NCBI GenBank assembly: GCA_023230665.1
Contig: JALNWY010000029.1
Coordinates: forward strand, 1-23,281
Length of the DNA stretch: 23,281 bases
DNA from: Deltaproteobacteria bacterium
GTDB taxonomy: Bacteria > Desulfobacterota > Desulfomonilia > UBA1062
Direction: 5' to 3'
The notes beneath the pieces were generated by a model. It was not told the origin of the DNA, made no database searches, and saw only the letters and a list, made by a program, of their open reading frames with translations. Position numbers and translations under genes: made by a program. Shown one piece after another: positions 1-6,428 of the stretch (position 1 is the first letter of the stretch; each line of letters opens with the position of its first letter).

Positions 1-70
1 CGGGAATGATGCCTGCAAACGCATGGATCTGAAAATATTCCTCCACATCGATGGTCAGAGCATGTCTCAT
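1..70 (-). CDS. Polysaccharide deacetylase, XrtA/PEP-CTERM-locus type (5' end only, runs off the window)
   Basis: Only the first 23 codons are present. They read on the minus strand from an ATG at 70 as MRHALTIDVEEYFQIHAF followed by AGIIP. The pattern (A/L)LT(I/V)DVE(D/E)YFxVxAF is typical of the N-terminus of the polysaccharide deacetylases with a DUF3473 tail that sit in exosortase A (XrtA)/PEP-CTERM exopolysaccharide loci; the Asp of the TIDVE strand is the usual first metal-site residue of the NodB fold. The family assignment rests on this short stretch alone, so the fold is likely and the exosortase link is an inference. No good Shine-Dalgarno sequence precedes the ATG. A -10-like TATTAT lies about 15 bases upstream. 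Confidence 0.6.
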   Translation of the reverse strand, partial: MRHALTIDVEEYFQIHAFAGIIP

Positions 71-274
71 ACTGGATTGTATAATATAGACAGACAAGCC
101 ATACCGCAAGACATGAATTGGCTGATCGGCCTGCCCCTCCAGACCTTGTTCAAAGAATGCACCTAATAGTCGCCTCGGATATCGCGGGGATTTCACTGAA
201 AGGGTGTGATCCGTGGGTGGTTCTCCCTTTGGCATCCTGCCTTTGCAAGCCCCGAACACCCGGCCTAAAAATGA
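71..274. other. Intergenic region, no gene seen
   Basis: This is the first part of the 307-base divergent gap between the deacetylase (-) and the acyl-CoA ligase (+). A 60-codon open frame at 118-300 starts with TTG, has no ribosome binding site and resembles no family I know. Apart from the promoters listed separately I see nothing. Confidence 0.6.
80..108 (-). promoter_or_regulatory. Possible sigma70 promoter of the deacetylase gene
   Basis: Read on the minus strand: TTGCGG, 17 bases, TATTAT, ending about 10 bases before the ATG at 70. The -10 matches five of six consensus bases, the -35 only three. The resulting leader would be very short. Confidence 0.3.
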
Positions 275-303
275 TTGATGAACCATTCAAAATGGTTTAG
301 AGT
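275..303 (+). promoter_or_regulatory. Promoter of the acyl-CoA ligase with an inverted repeat filling its spacer
   Basis: A -35-like TTGATG (275-280) and a -10-like TAGAGT (298-303) are exactly 17 bases apart, each matching four of six consensus bases. The whole spacer (281-297) is the inverted repeat AACCATT-CAA-AATGGTT with seven perfectly paired bases per arm. A repressor dimer bound here would cover the RNA polymerase site. A transcript would start near 310 and carry a leader of about 68 bases. The layout is seen; repressor binding is inferred, and the regulator could be a TetR- or GntR-type fatty-acid repressor. Confidence 0.45.
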
Positions 304-377
304 TTATTTATTCTCGACAAATGCGAAAGTCGGAGACAAGGGGGCAAGGCCGCCAGGTAATCGCTAAGGAGGGTACT

Positions 378-2177
378 ATGGGTTATTCTGAAAAGAGCAT
401 CGCAGGTATTTTTCACAACAGGGCGGAAAAATATCAGTATGAACCCTGTTTACGGTACAAGAAGGACGGCAGATATACGGCCATCAGCTGGCGGGAGATG
501 CAGCGAATGGTCGGCAACCTGGGTCTGGGCCTCATCTCTCTGGGGGTGAAACAGGACGACATCGTCACGATCTTTTCCGAGAACTGCTGGCAGTGGCTGG
601 TGGCAGACCTCGCGAGTCTGTCGATCGGTGCATCCGATGCGCCGATCTATGCCACCAACTCAGGGGAAGAAGCCGCGTACATCATCAACGACTCGGGTTC
701 CAGATTCCTGTTCGTCTCCGACCAGGACCACCTGGACCGGATCCTCGGTGTGAAGTCCACCCTGAAAGGCCTCAAGAAGATCATCACCTTCGATCCCATC
801 GAGACCGGCGACAAGAACATTGTCAGCTTCGATGAGGTGCTCAGGCTGGGAGAGAATTCCAAGGACAACAAGGTCTTCGAAGAGCGACTGCTCTCCATCG
901 ATCCGGAGGGACTCGCCACCCTTATCTACACCTCTGGAACCACGGGGCCGCCCAAAGGTGTCATGCTCACGCACAACAACTTTACGGCCAATATCTTGCA
1001 ATGCTATGCGTCTCATCCCATCATCGGGCATCAGGATACGGCCCTTTCGCTTCTTCCCTGGAGCCATTCCCTGGGCAGGACCGTCAGTGTTTACCTGATG
1101 CTGCACATCGGAGCGGTCTTGAATCTGGCCGAGAGCTTCGGTACGGTCATGGAGAACATGATCGAGATACGCCCGACCCTCATGGTTTCCGTGCCTCGTC
1201 TCTTCGAGAAGATCCACTCCGGGATCTTCTCCAAGGTGGAAAAGGCGAGCCCGACCAAAAAGAAGCTGTTTTTCTGGGCAGTGGACGTGGCGATGCGGGC
1301 CGTGGACTATAAGGTACAGCGCAAGCCCATGCCCTGGACGCTCAAGGCCCAGTACGACCTGGCCGAGACCCTCATCTATGCAAAGCTCAGACAGGCCCTG
1401 GGAATGGACAGGATCAGGATCTTCATCAACGGCGGCGGAGCGCTCGCGCTGGACATCGATCGATTCTTCAACGGCATCGGGATCAATCTCCACAACGGCT
1501 ACGGCCTCACCGAGACCACCCCGGTCACCAACGTCAACACCTTCGAGGTCTTCGAGTTCGGATCGGTCGGCCCGGCACTGGCCGACACCCAGGCCAAGAT
1601 CGCTGATGACGGGGAGATCCTCATCAAAGGCCCACAGGTTATGAAAGGCTACTTCAACAGGCCCGAAGACACGAAGGCCGCCTTTACCGAAGACGGGTGG
1701 TTCATGACCGGAGACATCGGCCGTCTGGACGAGCGGGGATGCCTCTACATCACGGACCGCAAAAAAGACATCATCATCACTGCGGGCGGCAAGAACGTGG
1801 CGCCACAGAATATAGAGAACACCCTGGTGACCGATCCGTTCATCGAGCAGGCCGTGGTGATCGGCGAGGGGAGAAAATACTTGAGCGCACTGATCATCCC
1901 CAACTTTGCCGAACTGGTCTCCTATGCGAAAAATCAGGGAATTCCCTTTGACAGCAACGAAGACCTCATCAAGAAACCCGAGATCGTCTCGTTCTACGAC
2001 GGCAAGATCAAGAATCTCATGAAGGACTATGCCCGCGTGGAGCAGATTCGCAGGTTCACCCTGCTGCCCAGAGAGTTCAGCATCGAATCCGGAGAGCTCA
2101 CACCCACGCTCAAGATGAAGCGCAAGATCATCAACCAGAACTTCAGCGAGCCCATCGAGGCGATGTACAAAGAGTAG
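378..2177 (+). CDS. Long-chain fatty acid--CoA ligase (AMP-forming, FadD15/FAA1-like)
   Basis: This enzyme of the adenylate-forming family activates a fatty acid (or similar carboxylate) with ATP to acyl-AMP and then acyl-CoA, in the cytoplasm or at the inner membrane face. The 599-residue product has the P-loop-like motif YTSGTTGPPKG at about 184-194, YGLTETTP at about 375-382, TGD of the GWFMTGDIG segment near 444, and the DRKKDIIITAGGKN hinge and A10 lysine region near 460-475, all in the expected order. The length fits the COG1022 long-chain branch. The start at 378 is chosen because AAGGAGGG ends five bases before it; the in-frame ATG at 321 has no ribosome site. The gene is alone, between its own promoter and a strong hairpin. 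Substrate chain length cannot be read from the sequence. Confidence 0.92.
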   Translation: MGYSEKSIAGIFHNRAEKYQYEPCLRYKKDGRYTAISWREMQRMVGNLGLGLISLGVKQDDIVTIFSENCWQWLVADLASLSIGASDAPIYATNSGEEAAYIINDSGSRFLFVSDQDHLDRILGVKSTLKGLKKIITFDPIETGDKNIVSFDEVLRLGENSKDNKVFEERLLSIDPEGLATLIYTSGTTGPPKGVMLTHNNFTANILQCYASHPIIGHQDTALSLLPWSHSLGRTVSVYLMLHIGAVLNLAESFGTVMENMIEIRPTLMVSVPRLFEKIHSGIFSKVEKASPTKKKLFFWAVDVAMRAVDYKVQRKPMPWTLKAQYDLAETLIYAKLRQALGMDRIRIFINGGGALALDIDRFFNGIGINLHNGYGLTETTPVTNVNTFEVFEFGSVGPALADTQAKIADDGEILIKGPQVMKGYFNRPEDTKAAFTEDGWFMTGDIGRLDERGCLYITDRKKDIIITAGGKNVAPQNIENTLVTDPFIEQAVVIGEGRKYLSALIIPNFAELVSYAKNQGIPFDSNEDLIKKPEIVSFYDGKIKNLMKDYARVEQIRRFTLLPREFSIESGELTPTLKMKRKIINQNFSEPIEAMYKE

Positions 2178-2180
2178 GGT

Positions 2181-2223
2181 CCGTTCAAGGGGGCAGCCCG
2201 GCCGGGGCTGCCCCCTTGAACGG
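2181..2223 (+). terminator. Strong 19-bp hairpin after the acyl-CoA ligase gene, no T-tract
   Basis: The arms 2181-2199 and 2205-2223 are perfectly complementary over 19 bases, with the loop GGCCG. The hairpin starts three bases after the TAG stop. AAGATAAAG follows instead of a run of T, so it is not a classic intrinsic terminator. A second, weaker stem CCCCGT/ACGGGG (2233-2238 with 2252-2257) follows. It may stop transcription with Rho, or protect the 3' end. Confidence 0.6.
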
Positions 2224-2501
2224 AAGATAAAGCCCCGTACGCCATTAGGAGACGGGGAAAAGAGACCGGCGGCCCTGGCAGAGCGAATGTGTGGGTAAAT
2301 CTTGTGCACCTTGATACATTTGAAAAGTGGGCACTTCCCCAGGGCTTGAGAAGGTGCCTGTCCTCCGCAGCTTCAGCAAAGGAGAAAAAATGACCGGCAG
2401 GGTTCATTGGTTCACTTTATCTGTCCGGATTCATTTTCTGGTTCCTCTTTGAGAGCTTCTTCCCAAGGCCTTCTTATTTCACTGAATCTGTATTTTTCTC
2501 C
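2224..2501. other. Intergenic region between the acyl-CoA ligase gene and nrdD
   Basis: About 280 bases without a recognised gene. It holds a weak stem (GGCACTTC 2330-2337 with GAAGGTGCC 2350-2358, one bulge). It also holds a 20-codon open frame at 2390-2452 with a good AAAGGAG ribosome site but no recognisable product. No riboswitch class was recognised. Confidence 0.5.
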
Positions 2502-2531
2502 TTGCAAACAATCCTCAAAGCCCTATATATA
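2502..2531 (+). promoter_or_regulatory. Predicted nrdD promoter
   Basis: TTGCAA (2502-2507) is followed after 16 or 18 bases by overlapping TATATA hexamers (2524-2529 and 2526-2531). The -10 region lies inside the first NrdR-like box, which fits repression by blocking RNA polymerase. The leader would be about 44 bases. Confidence 0.5.
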
Positions 2532-2535
2532 GTAT
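2520..2535 (+). promoter_or_regulatory. NrdR box 1 upstream of nrdD
   Basis: GCCCTATATATAGTAT closely matches the known NrdR consensus ACaCwAtATaTwGtgT: the core CTATATATAGT is complete. NrdR is the ATP-cone/zinc-finger repressor of bacterial ribonucleotide reductase genes. The box overlaps the predicted -10 element. Confidence 0.8.
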
Positions 2536-2550
2536 GTATATTCATTCAAA

Positions 2551-2566
2551 GCACTACATCTAGTAC
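2551..2566 (+). promoter_or_regulatory. NrdR box 2 upstream of nrdD
   Basis: GCACTACATCTAGTAC matches the NrdR consensus at most core positions (CACTA and CTAGT arms). It begins 31 bases after box 1, the roughly three-turn spacing known for paired NrdR boxes, and ends 15 bases before the start codon, just ahead of the ribosome site. Confidence 0.8.
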
Positions 2567-2581
2567 AAAGAGGGGGAATTG

Positions 2582-4795
2582 ATGTTTACCAAGATCAGAA
2601 AGCGCGACGGGAGATTTGCCTCTTTTCATGCACCAAAAATCACAAATGCAATCGCAAAGGCGGGCAGCGTCACCGGCGAGTTCGGTGCCGATATGGCCCA
2701 CAGGTTGATGCTCAAGGTCCTGAGCATGGCCCAGGATACCCTGACTGATACCCCCACGGTGGAGGAAATCCAGGATATCGTGGAGGAGGTGCTGCTGTCC
2801 TCTCCCTACCGCAGGACGGCAAAGGCCTATATCATCTATCGGGACCAGCACGCCAAGATCAGGGAAATCAAGGCCGGGATGGGGGTGGACCTCATCGACC
2901 AGTACCTCACCAAGATTGACTGGAAGGTGAACGAGAACAGCAACATGTCGTTCTCGCTGCAGGGCCTGAACAACTATCTCTCTTCCGAGATCAGCAAGAT
3001 CTACTGGCTCAACAAGATCTACCCCCCGGAGGTGCGCCACGCCCACTCCGATGGGGACTTCCACATCCACGATCTCAACATCATATCGGTCTACTGCGTG
3101 GGATGGGACCTCTACGACCTGCTGCTTCAGGGGTTCAAGGGGGCCCAGGGAAAGGTGGAGAGCAAGCCGGCCAGGCATTTCCGCACCGCGCTGGGCCAGA
3201 TCGTGAACTTCTTCTACACCCTCCAGGGCGAGGCCGCGGGGGCCCAGGCGTTCTCCAACTTCGATACCCTGCTCGCCCCCTTCATCCGTCATGACGGGCT
3301 CGACTATGCACAGGTGAAGCAGTCGCTCCAGGAGTTCATCTTCAACATCAACGTCCCCACCCGGGTGGGTTTCCAGACGCCGTTCACCAATGTGACGCTC
3401 GACCTGGAGGTGCCTTCGTACCTGGCGGACCAGGGGGTCATCATCGGCGGTGAGGTCCAGGGCGCCACCTACGGTGGATATCAGCGCGAGTTGGATATGT
3501 TCAACCAGGCTTTCGTGGAGGTGATGGCAGAAGGCGATGCCAAGGGCAGGGTGTTCACCTTTCCGATACCCACATACAACATCACTCGCGACTTCAACTG
3601 GGACAGCCCCCATCTCGCAAACCTCTGGAAGATGACCGCGAAGTACGGGGTCCCCTATTTTTCCAACTTCATCAACTCCGACATGGACCCCGAGGACGCC
3701 CGGAGCATGTGCTGCAGGCTGAGGATAGACAACCGGCAGCTCGAGATGCGGGGAGGGGGGCTGTTCGGATCGAACCCGCTGACCGGCTCCATCGGGGTGG
3801 TGACCATCAACCTGCCGCGCCTGGGCCACCTGAGCGAGGACAAGGCCGATTTCATGCAGCGCCTTGACAGGCTCATCACCCTGGCCGGCACCAGCCTGGA
3901 GATCAAGCGCAAGATCCTGGAAAAGTTCACGGAGACAAACCTCTATCCCTACACGAAACACTATCTCGCCGGGATCAAAAAACGCTTCGGGGAGTACTGG
4001 AAAAACCACTTCTCCACCATTGGGATCCTGGGTATGAACGAGGCGTGCTTGAACCTCCTGGGGGTGAACATCGGCACCGAGGCAGGAAGAGGGTTTGCCC
4101 TGGAGGTGGCAGATTTCATCAGGAACCGTCTCATTATCTTGCAGCAGGAAACAGGGTGCAACTACAACTTCGAAGCAACCCCGGCCGAGGGAACCTCGTA
4201 CCGCATGGCCAGGATCGACAAGGGCAAGTATCCCGGTATCATCTGCGCCAACGAGGAAGCCTTCCGCCGGGGTGCAGAGCCGTACTACACCAACTCTTCC
4301 CAGCTTCCGGTGAACTATACCGACGACATCTTCGAGGCCATGGATCTGCAGGACGAGATACAATCCAGGTATACCGGCGGGACCGTGCTCCATATCTTTG
4401 CCGGTGAACAGGTGGAAGAACCGGAGGTGATCAAGACCCTGGTCAGAAAGATCTGCAACCACTACAAGATGCCCTACTTCACCTTCACCCCAAGCTTCAG
4501 CGTGTGCCCGAGTCACGGATATCTCACCGGGGAACAGCCCGTGTGCCCGCAGTGCGGAGAGATCACCGAGGTCTACTCCCGGGTGGTGGGGTACCTGCGG
4601 CCCGTGGCTCAGTGGAATAACGGAAAGAAAGAGGAATTCAAGGAGAGAAGGGCCTTCTCGGTCAGAAAGGCCGAGACAGCGCAGCGGCCCTTCCTGCGAC
4701 AGGCCCGGGCAGTGGATCTGGGCTCTGCGGAATCTTCCGGAGAGTACTGCGGGCAGGAATCGCCAGAGGCAAGAAAGGCGCTCTTAAACCGCTGA
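2582..4795 (+). CDS. nrdD: Anaerobic (class III) ribonucleoside-triphosphate reductase
   Basis: This glycyl-radical enzyme reduces ribonucleoside triphosphates to deoxyribonucleotides without oxygen. The 737-residue product starts with an ATP-cone allosteric domain (about 3-95; KIRKRDGRFASFHAPKI onward). Cysteines fit for the active site are near 172 (SVYCVGWD) and at 377-378 (MCCRLRID). The zinc-site residues are C642, H645, C655 and C658 (CPSHG and CPQCG). The glycyl radical is in RVVGYLRPV at G670. The start ATG at 2582 follows AAGAGGGGG; a TTG directly before it is less likely. The C-terminus runs 67 residues past the radical glycine, about 40 more than I expect, with a Cys-containing, Arg/Ala/Glu-rich tail. 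Two NrdR boxes lie upstream. The activase nrdG is the next plus-strand gene. Confidence 0.96.
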   Translation: MFTKIRKRDGRFASFHAPKITNAIAKAGSVTGEFGADMAHRLMLKVLSMAQDTLTDTPTVEEIQDIVEEVLLSSPYRRTAKAYIIYRDQHAKIREIKAGMGVDLIDQYLTKIDWKVNENSNMSFSLQGLNNYLSSEISKIYWLNKIYPPEVRHAHSDGDFHIHDLNIISVYCVGWDLYDLLLQGFKGAQGKVESKPARHFRTALGQIVNFFYTLQGEAAGAQAFSNFDTLLAPFIRHDGLDYAQVKQSLQEFIFNINVPTRVGFQTPFTNVTLDLEVPSYLADQGVIIGGEVQGATYGGYQRELDMFNQAFVEVMAEGDAKGRVFTFPIPTYNITRDFNWDSPHLANLWKMTAKYGVPYFSNFINSDMDPEDARSMCCRLRIDNRQLEMRGGGLFGSNPLTGSIGVVTINLPRLGHLSEDKADFMQRLDRLITLAGTSLEIKRKILEKFTETNLYPYTKHYLAGIKKRFGEYWKNHFSTIGILGMNEACLNLLGVNIGTEAGRGFALEVADFIRNRLIILQQETGCNYNFEATPAEGTSYRMARIDKGKYPGIICANEEAFRRGAEPYYTNSSQLPVNYTDDIFEAMDLQDEIQSRYTGGTVLHIFAGEQVEEPEVIKTLVRKICNHYKMPYFTFTPSFSVCPSHGYLTGEQPVCPQCGEITEVYSRVVGYLRPVAQWNNGKKEEFKERRAFSVRKAETAQRPFLRQARAVDLGSAESSGEYCGQESPEARKALLNR

Positions 4796-4884
4796 GCAAA
4801 AGGGGCGTGATCAACGTCAACTATTTTTTCCATTCGGTCGGGAGTTCTAATTGTCGCTGATCAGGGGCGCTCAGACATCAAACC

Positions 4885-4925
4885 GGCCTTGAAACGATCC
4901 TCGGGACGTTTCAAGGCCTTCTTAA
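4885..4925 (+). terminator. Hairpin terminator after nrdD
   Basis: GGCCTTGAAACG (4885-4896) pairs perfectly with CGTTTCAAGGCC (4907-4918) around a ten-base loop, followed by TTCTTAAAAAAA. The T-tract is short, so termination may be partial. It lies between convergent nrdD and the response regulator gene and may serve both. Confidence 0.6.
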
Positions 4926-4974
4926 AAAAATCTTCCGGCGGACGCGCAGCCTGAGCAAAGCACGAGAAAACCGC

Positions 4975-5352
4975 TCAGACGACTTTCTGGATAGCCTCTT
5001 TGAGGTCCTCGATCTTGAACGGTTTCCGGATGACACCCTTGAACCCGTGCTCCTGATAATTCATCACCACCGGGTCTGTGGAGTAGCCGCTGGATACGAT
5101 GGCCTTTGCCGCCGGATCGATCTTCAGGAGATCCCGGACCGCATCCTTGCCTCCCACACCGCCTGGGATCGTGAGGTCCATGATAACCGCATCAAAGGGA
5201 TTGCCCGATTCCATGGCTTCACAGTACATCTGGACGGCCTGAGCGCCTTCTGCTGCAACCTGAACCTCATAGCCGAGAAAATCGAGCATGCTGCTCAAAA
5301 CATCCTGGATGATCTCTTCATCGTCCATGACAAGTATCCTGCCATTGCCCAT
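4975..5352 (-). CDS. Single-domain response regulator (CheY-like receiver)
   Basis: The 125-residue protein is one receiver domain: acidic pocket D10-D11 (LVMDDEE), phospho-acceptor D59 (AVIMDLTIPG), switch serines near 87-88 (IVSSGYS) and K110 (RKPF). There is no DNA-binding or enzymatic output, so it probably acts by protein contact or passes phosphate on. The SG(Y/F) and RKPF patterns resemble receivers of hybrid kinases, including the two encoded at 6429-10803, which are plausible partners. The start at 5352 is chosen because AAAGGAGAGGAG precedes it; an upstream in-frame start at 5400 lacks such a site and would add residues unlike a receiver. It sits on the strand opposite nrdD and nrdG, between them. 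Confidence 0.9.
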   Translation of the reverse strand: MGNGRILVMDDEEIIQDVLSSMLDFLGYEVQVAAEGAQAVQMYCEAMESGNPFDAVIMDLTIPGGVGGKDAVRDLLKIDPAAKAIVSSGYSTDPVVMNYQEHGFKGVIRKPFKIEDLKEAIQKVV

Positions 5353-5402
5353 GGGTGAACTCCTCTCCTTTAAGCCCTTTCCGATACTCTGCATGTACAC
5401 AA

Positions 5403-5431
5403 ACTATTCACAAACCAGGGGGAAAGATCAA
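5403..5431 (-). promoter_or_regulatory. Possible promoter of the response regulator gene
   Basis: On the minus strand TTGATC (5431-5426), 17 bases, AATAGT (5408-5403), each four of six consensus matches. Two copies of GTTTGTG (minus strand; 5398-5404 and 5409-5415), 11 bases apart, flank and overlap the -10, a spacing of one helical turn that could suit a regulator. Confidence 0.35.
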
Positions 5432-5587
5432 GAGTAATATCATTTATTATCAGACCCTCACGTTTCCGGATGCGCTTCTGGAATCTGTTTTCCGGACATG
5501 CGAACGTCCGTCTGCACACAGCGATATGAAGGCGGGTCCATTCATTTTCCTTCTCAAGGAGTGCAGTCCTGTGGTAGAGAGCTGAAT

Positions 5588-6307
5588 GTGACACCCAAGG
5601 GTACTCAAGAAATCAGGATCCATATCGCTCACCTGCAGAGGACCTCGCTCATCGACTATCCGGGAGAGATCAGCGCCGTTGTCTTCACCCAGGGGTGCAA
5701 TTTCCGGTGCCCATACTGCCACAACCCGGAGCTGGTGGACCCCTCACAATTCACGCCTCCGCTCGATCAGGACGAAGTGCTCTCCTTTCTGAGCACGAGG
5801 AGGGAAAAGTGCGATGCCGTGGTCATCAGCGGCGGCGAGCCCTGCATCCAGCCGGGCCTGGTTCAGTTCATGAAAAGGCTCAAGGAAATGAAGTACCTGG
5901 TGAAGCTCGACACCAATGGATCGTTCCCGGATGTTCTCTCAGAGGTCTTGGAGTCCGATCTTGCCGATTTCATCGCCATGGATGTCAAGGCCCCGATCTC
6001 CCGGTATTCCCACGTGACGAGGTGCATATTCGATCCCGGCGCGGTTGCCCGGAGCATCCGAATCATCATGCGTTCGAACCGCGCCTTTGAATTCCGGACA
6101 ACCCTGGTCAGAGAGCTCCTGAGCCCTGAGGACGTCCTTGAGATCGGCCGTGAGATCGAGGGGGCTCCCTGCTACGTTCTCCAGCGATTCGTCGCATCCA
6201 AGCATGTGGACGGGCGTTTTCTCGGGGCCAGCTCCTTTTCCGATGAGGAGATCGCGGATCTCAAGGAATCCCTCCGGGAAATGGTCGGCCGGCTGATCGT
6301 CCGCTAG
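5588..6307 (+). CDS. nrdG: Anaerobic ribonucleoside-triphosphate reductase activating protein (radical SAM)
   Basis: The 239-residue product has the radical-SAM cluster motif CNFRCPYC (C37, C41, C44) followed by HNPELV, and a GGEP motif (VISGGEPCIQ), after the N-terminal TSLIDYPGEISAVVFTQG segment. This is the hallmark of the NrdG2-type activase (TIGR02495-like), which uses a 4Fe-4S cluster and S-adenosylmethionine to place the glycyl radical on NrdD. The GTG at 5588 is chosen because it puts family-like sequence at the N-terminus and has a weak AGAGAG six bases before it; upstream ATG/GTG codons add unrelated residues. No clear NrdR box was found ahead of it. The nearby nrdD makes it the obvious partner, although other glycyl-radical activases share this domain. 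Confidence 0.9.
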   Translation: MTPKGTQEIRIHIAHLQRTSLIDYPGEISAVVFTQGCNFRCPYCHNPELVDPSQFTPPLDQDEVLSFLSTRREKCDAVVISGGEPCIQPGLVQFMKRLKEMKYLVKLDTNGSFPDVLSEVLESDLADFIAMDVKAPISRYSHVTRCIFDPGAVARSIRIIMRSNRAFEFRTTLVRELLSPEDVLEIGREIEGAPCYVLQRFVASKHVDGRFLGASSFSDEEIADLKESLREMVGRLIVR

Positions 6308-6355
6308 GGCCGCATCTTTTCTCCCGGCCCGCACGGGTTTTTTAAGGTGAGCCCT

Positions 6356-6414
6356 CTCTTTGCCTGCCCGGGCATGGAGACAACCTGTCTCTCACAAGAC
6401 CCCGGGGCAAAGAG
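6356..6414. repeat. Large imperfect inverted repeat between convergent nrdG and kinase genes
   Basis: CTCTTTGCC (6356-6364) pairs with GGCAAAGAG (6406-6414). Inside are a partly paired CCCGGG/CCCCGG region and a small hairpin GAGACA-ACC-TGTCTC. No T-tract follows on either strand. It could be a bidirectional transcription barrier. Confidence 0.45.
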
Positions 6415-6428
6415 CAATGCCATAACCC

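Noticed and set aside
118..300. 60-codon open frame ahead of the acyl-CoA ligase gene
   Set aside because: TTG start without a ribosome site, no family resemblance, and it runs through the proposed promoter and operator.
660..2309. 549-codon open frame antisense to the acyl-CoA ligase gene
   Set aside because: It lies opposite a clear, motif-complete enzyme gene; the translation resembles no family and is rich in His, Asp, Gly and Leu as expected of an antisense shadow in GC-rich coding DNA.
2390..2452. 20-codon open frame with a good AAAGGAG site, considered as an nrdD leader peptide
   Set aside because: It ends before the predicted nrdD promoter at 2502, so it would not be on the nrdD mRNA, and no attenuator stem or codon bias is seen. 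Kept only as a note.
2224..2581. Riboswitch (for example cobalamin) upstream of the reductase gene
   Set aside because: No B12 box or other conserved riboswitch core was found; the NrdR boxes explain regulation better.
2546..4516. 656-codon open frame antisense to nrdD
   Set aside because: Same reasoning: nrdD has all catalytic and metal-site residues, and the antisense frame shows no recognisable domain or ribosome site.
2582..4795. Selenocysteine codon in nrdD
   Set aside because: The only in-frame TGA is the final stop, and the active-site positions are encoded by Cys codons.
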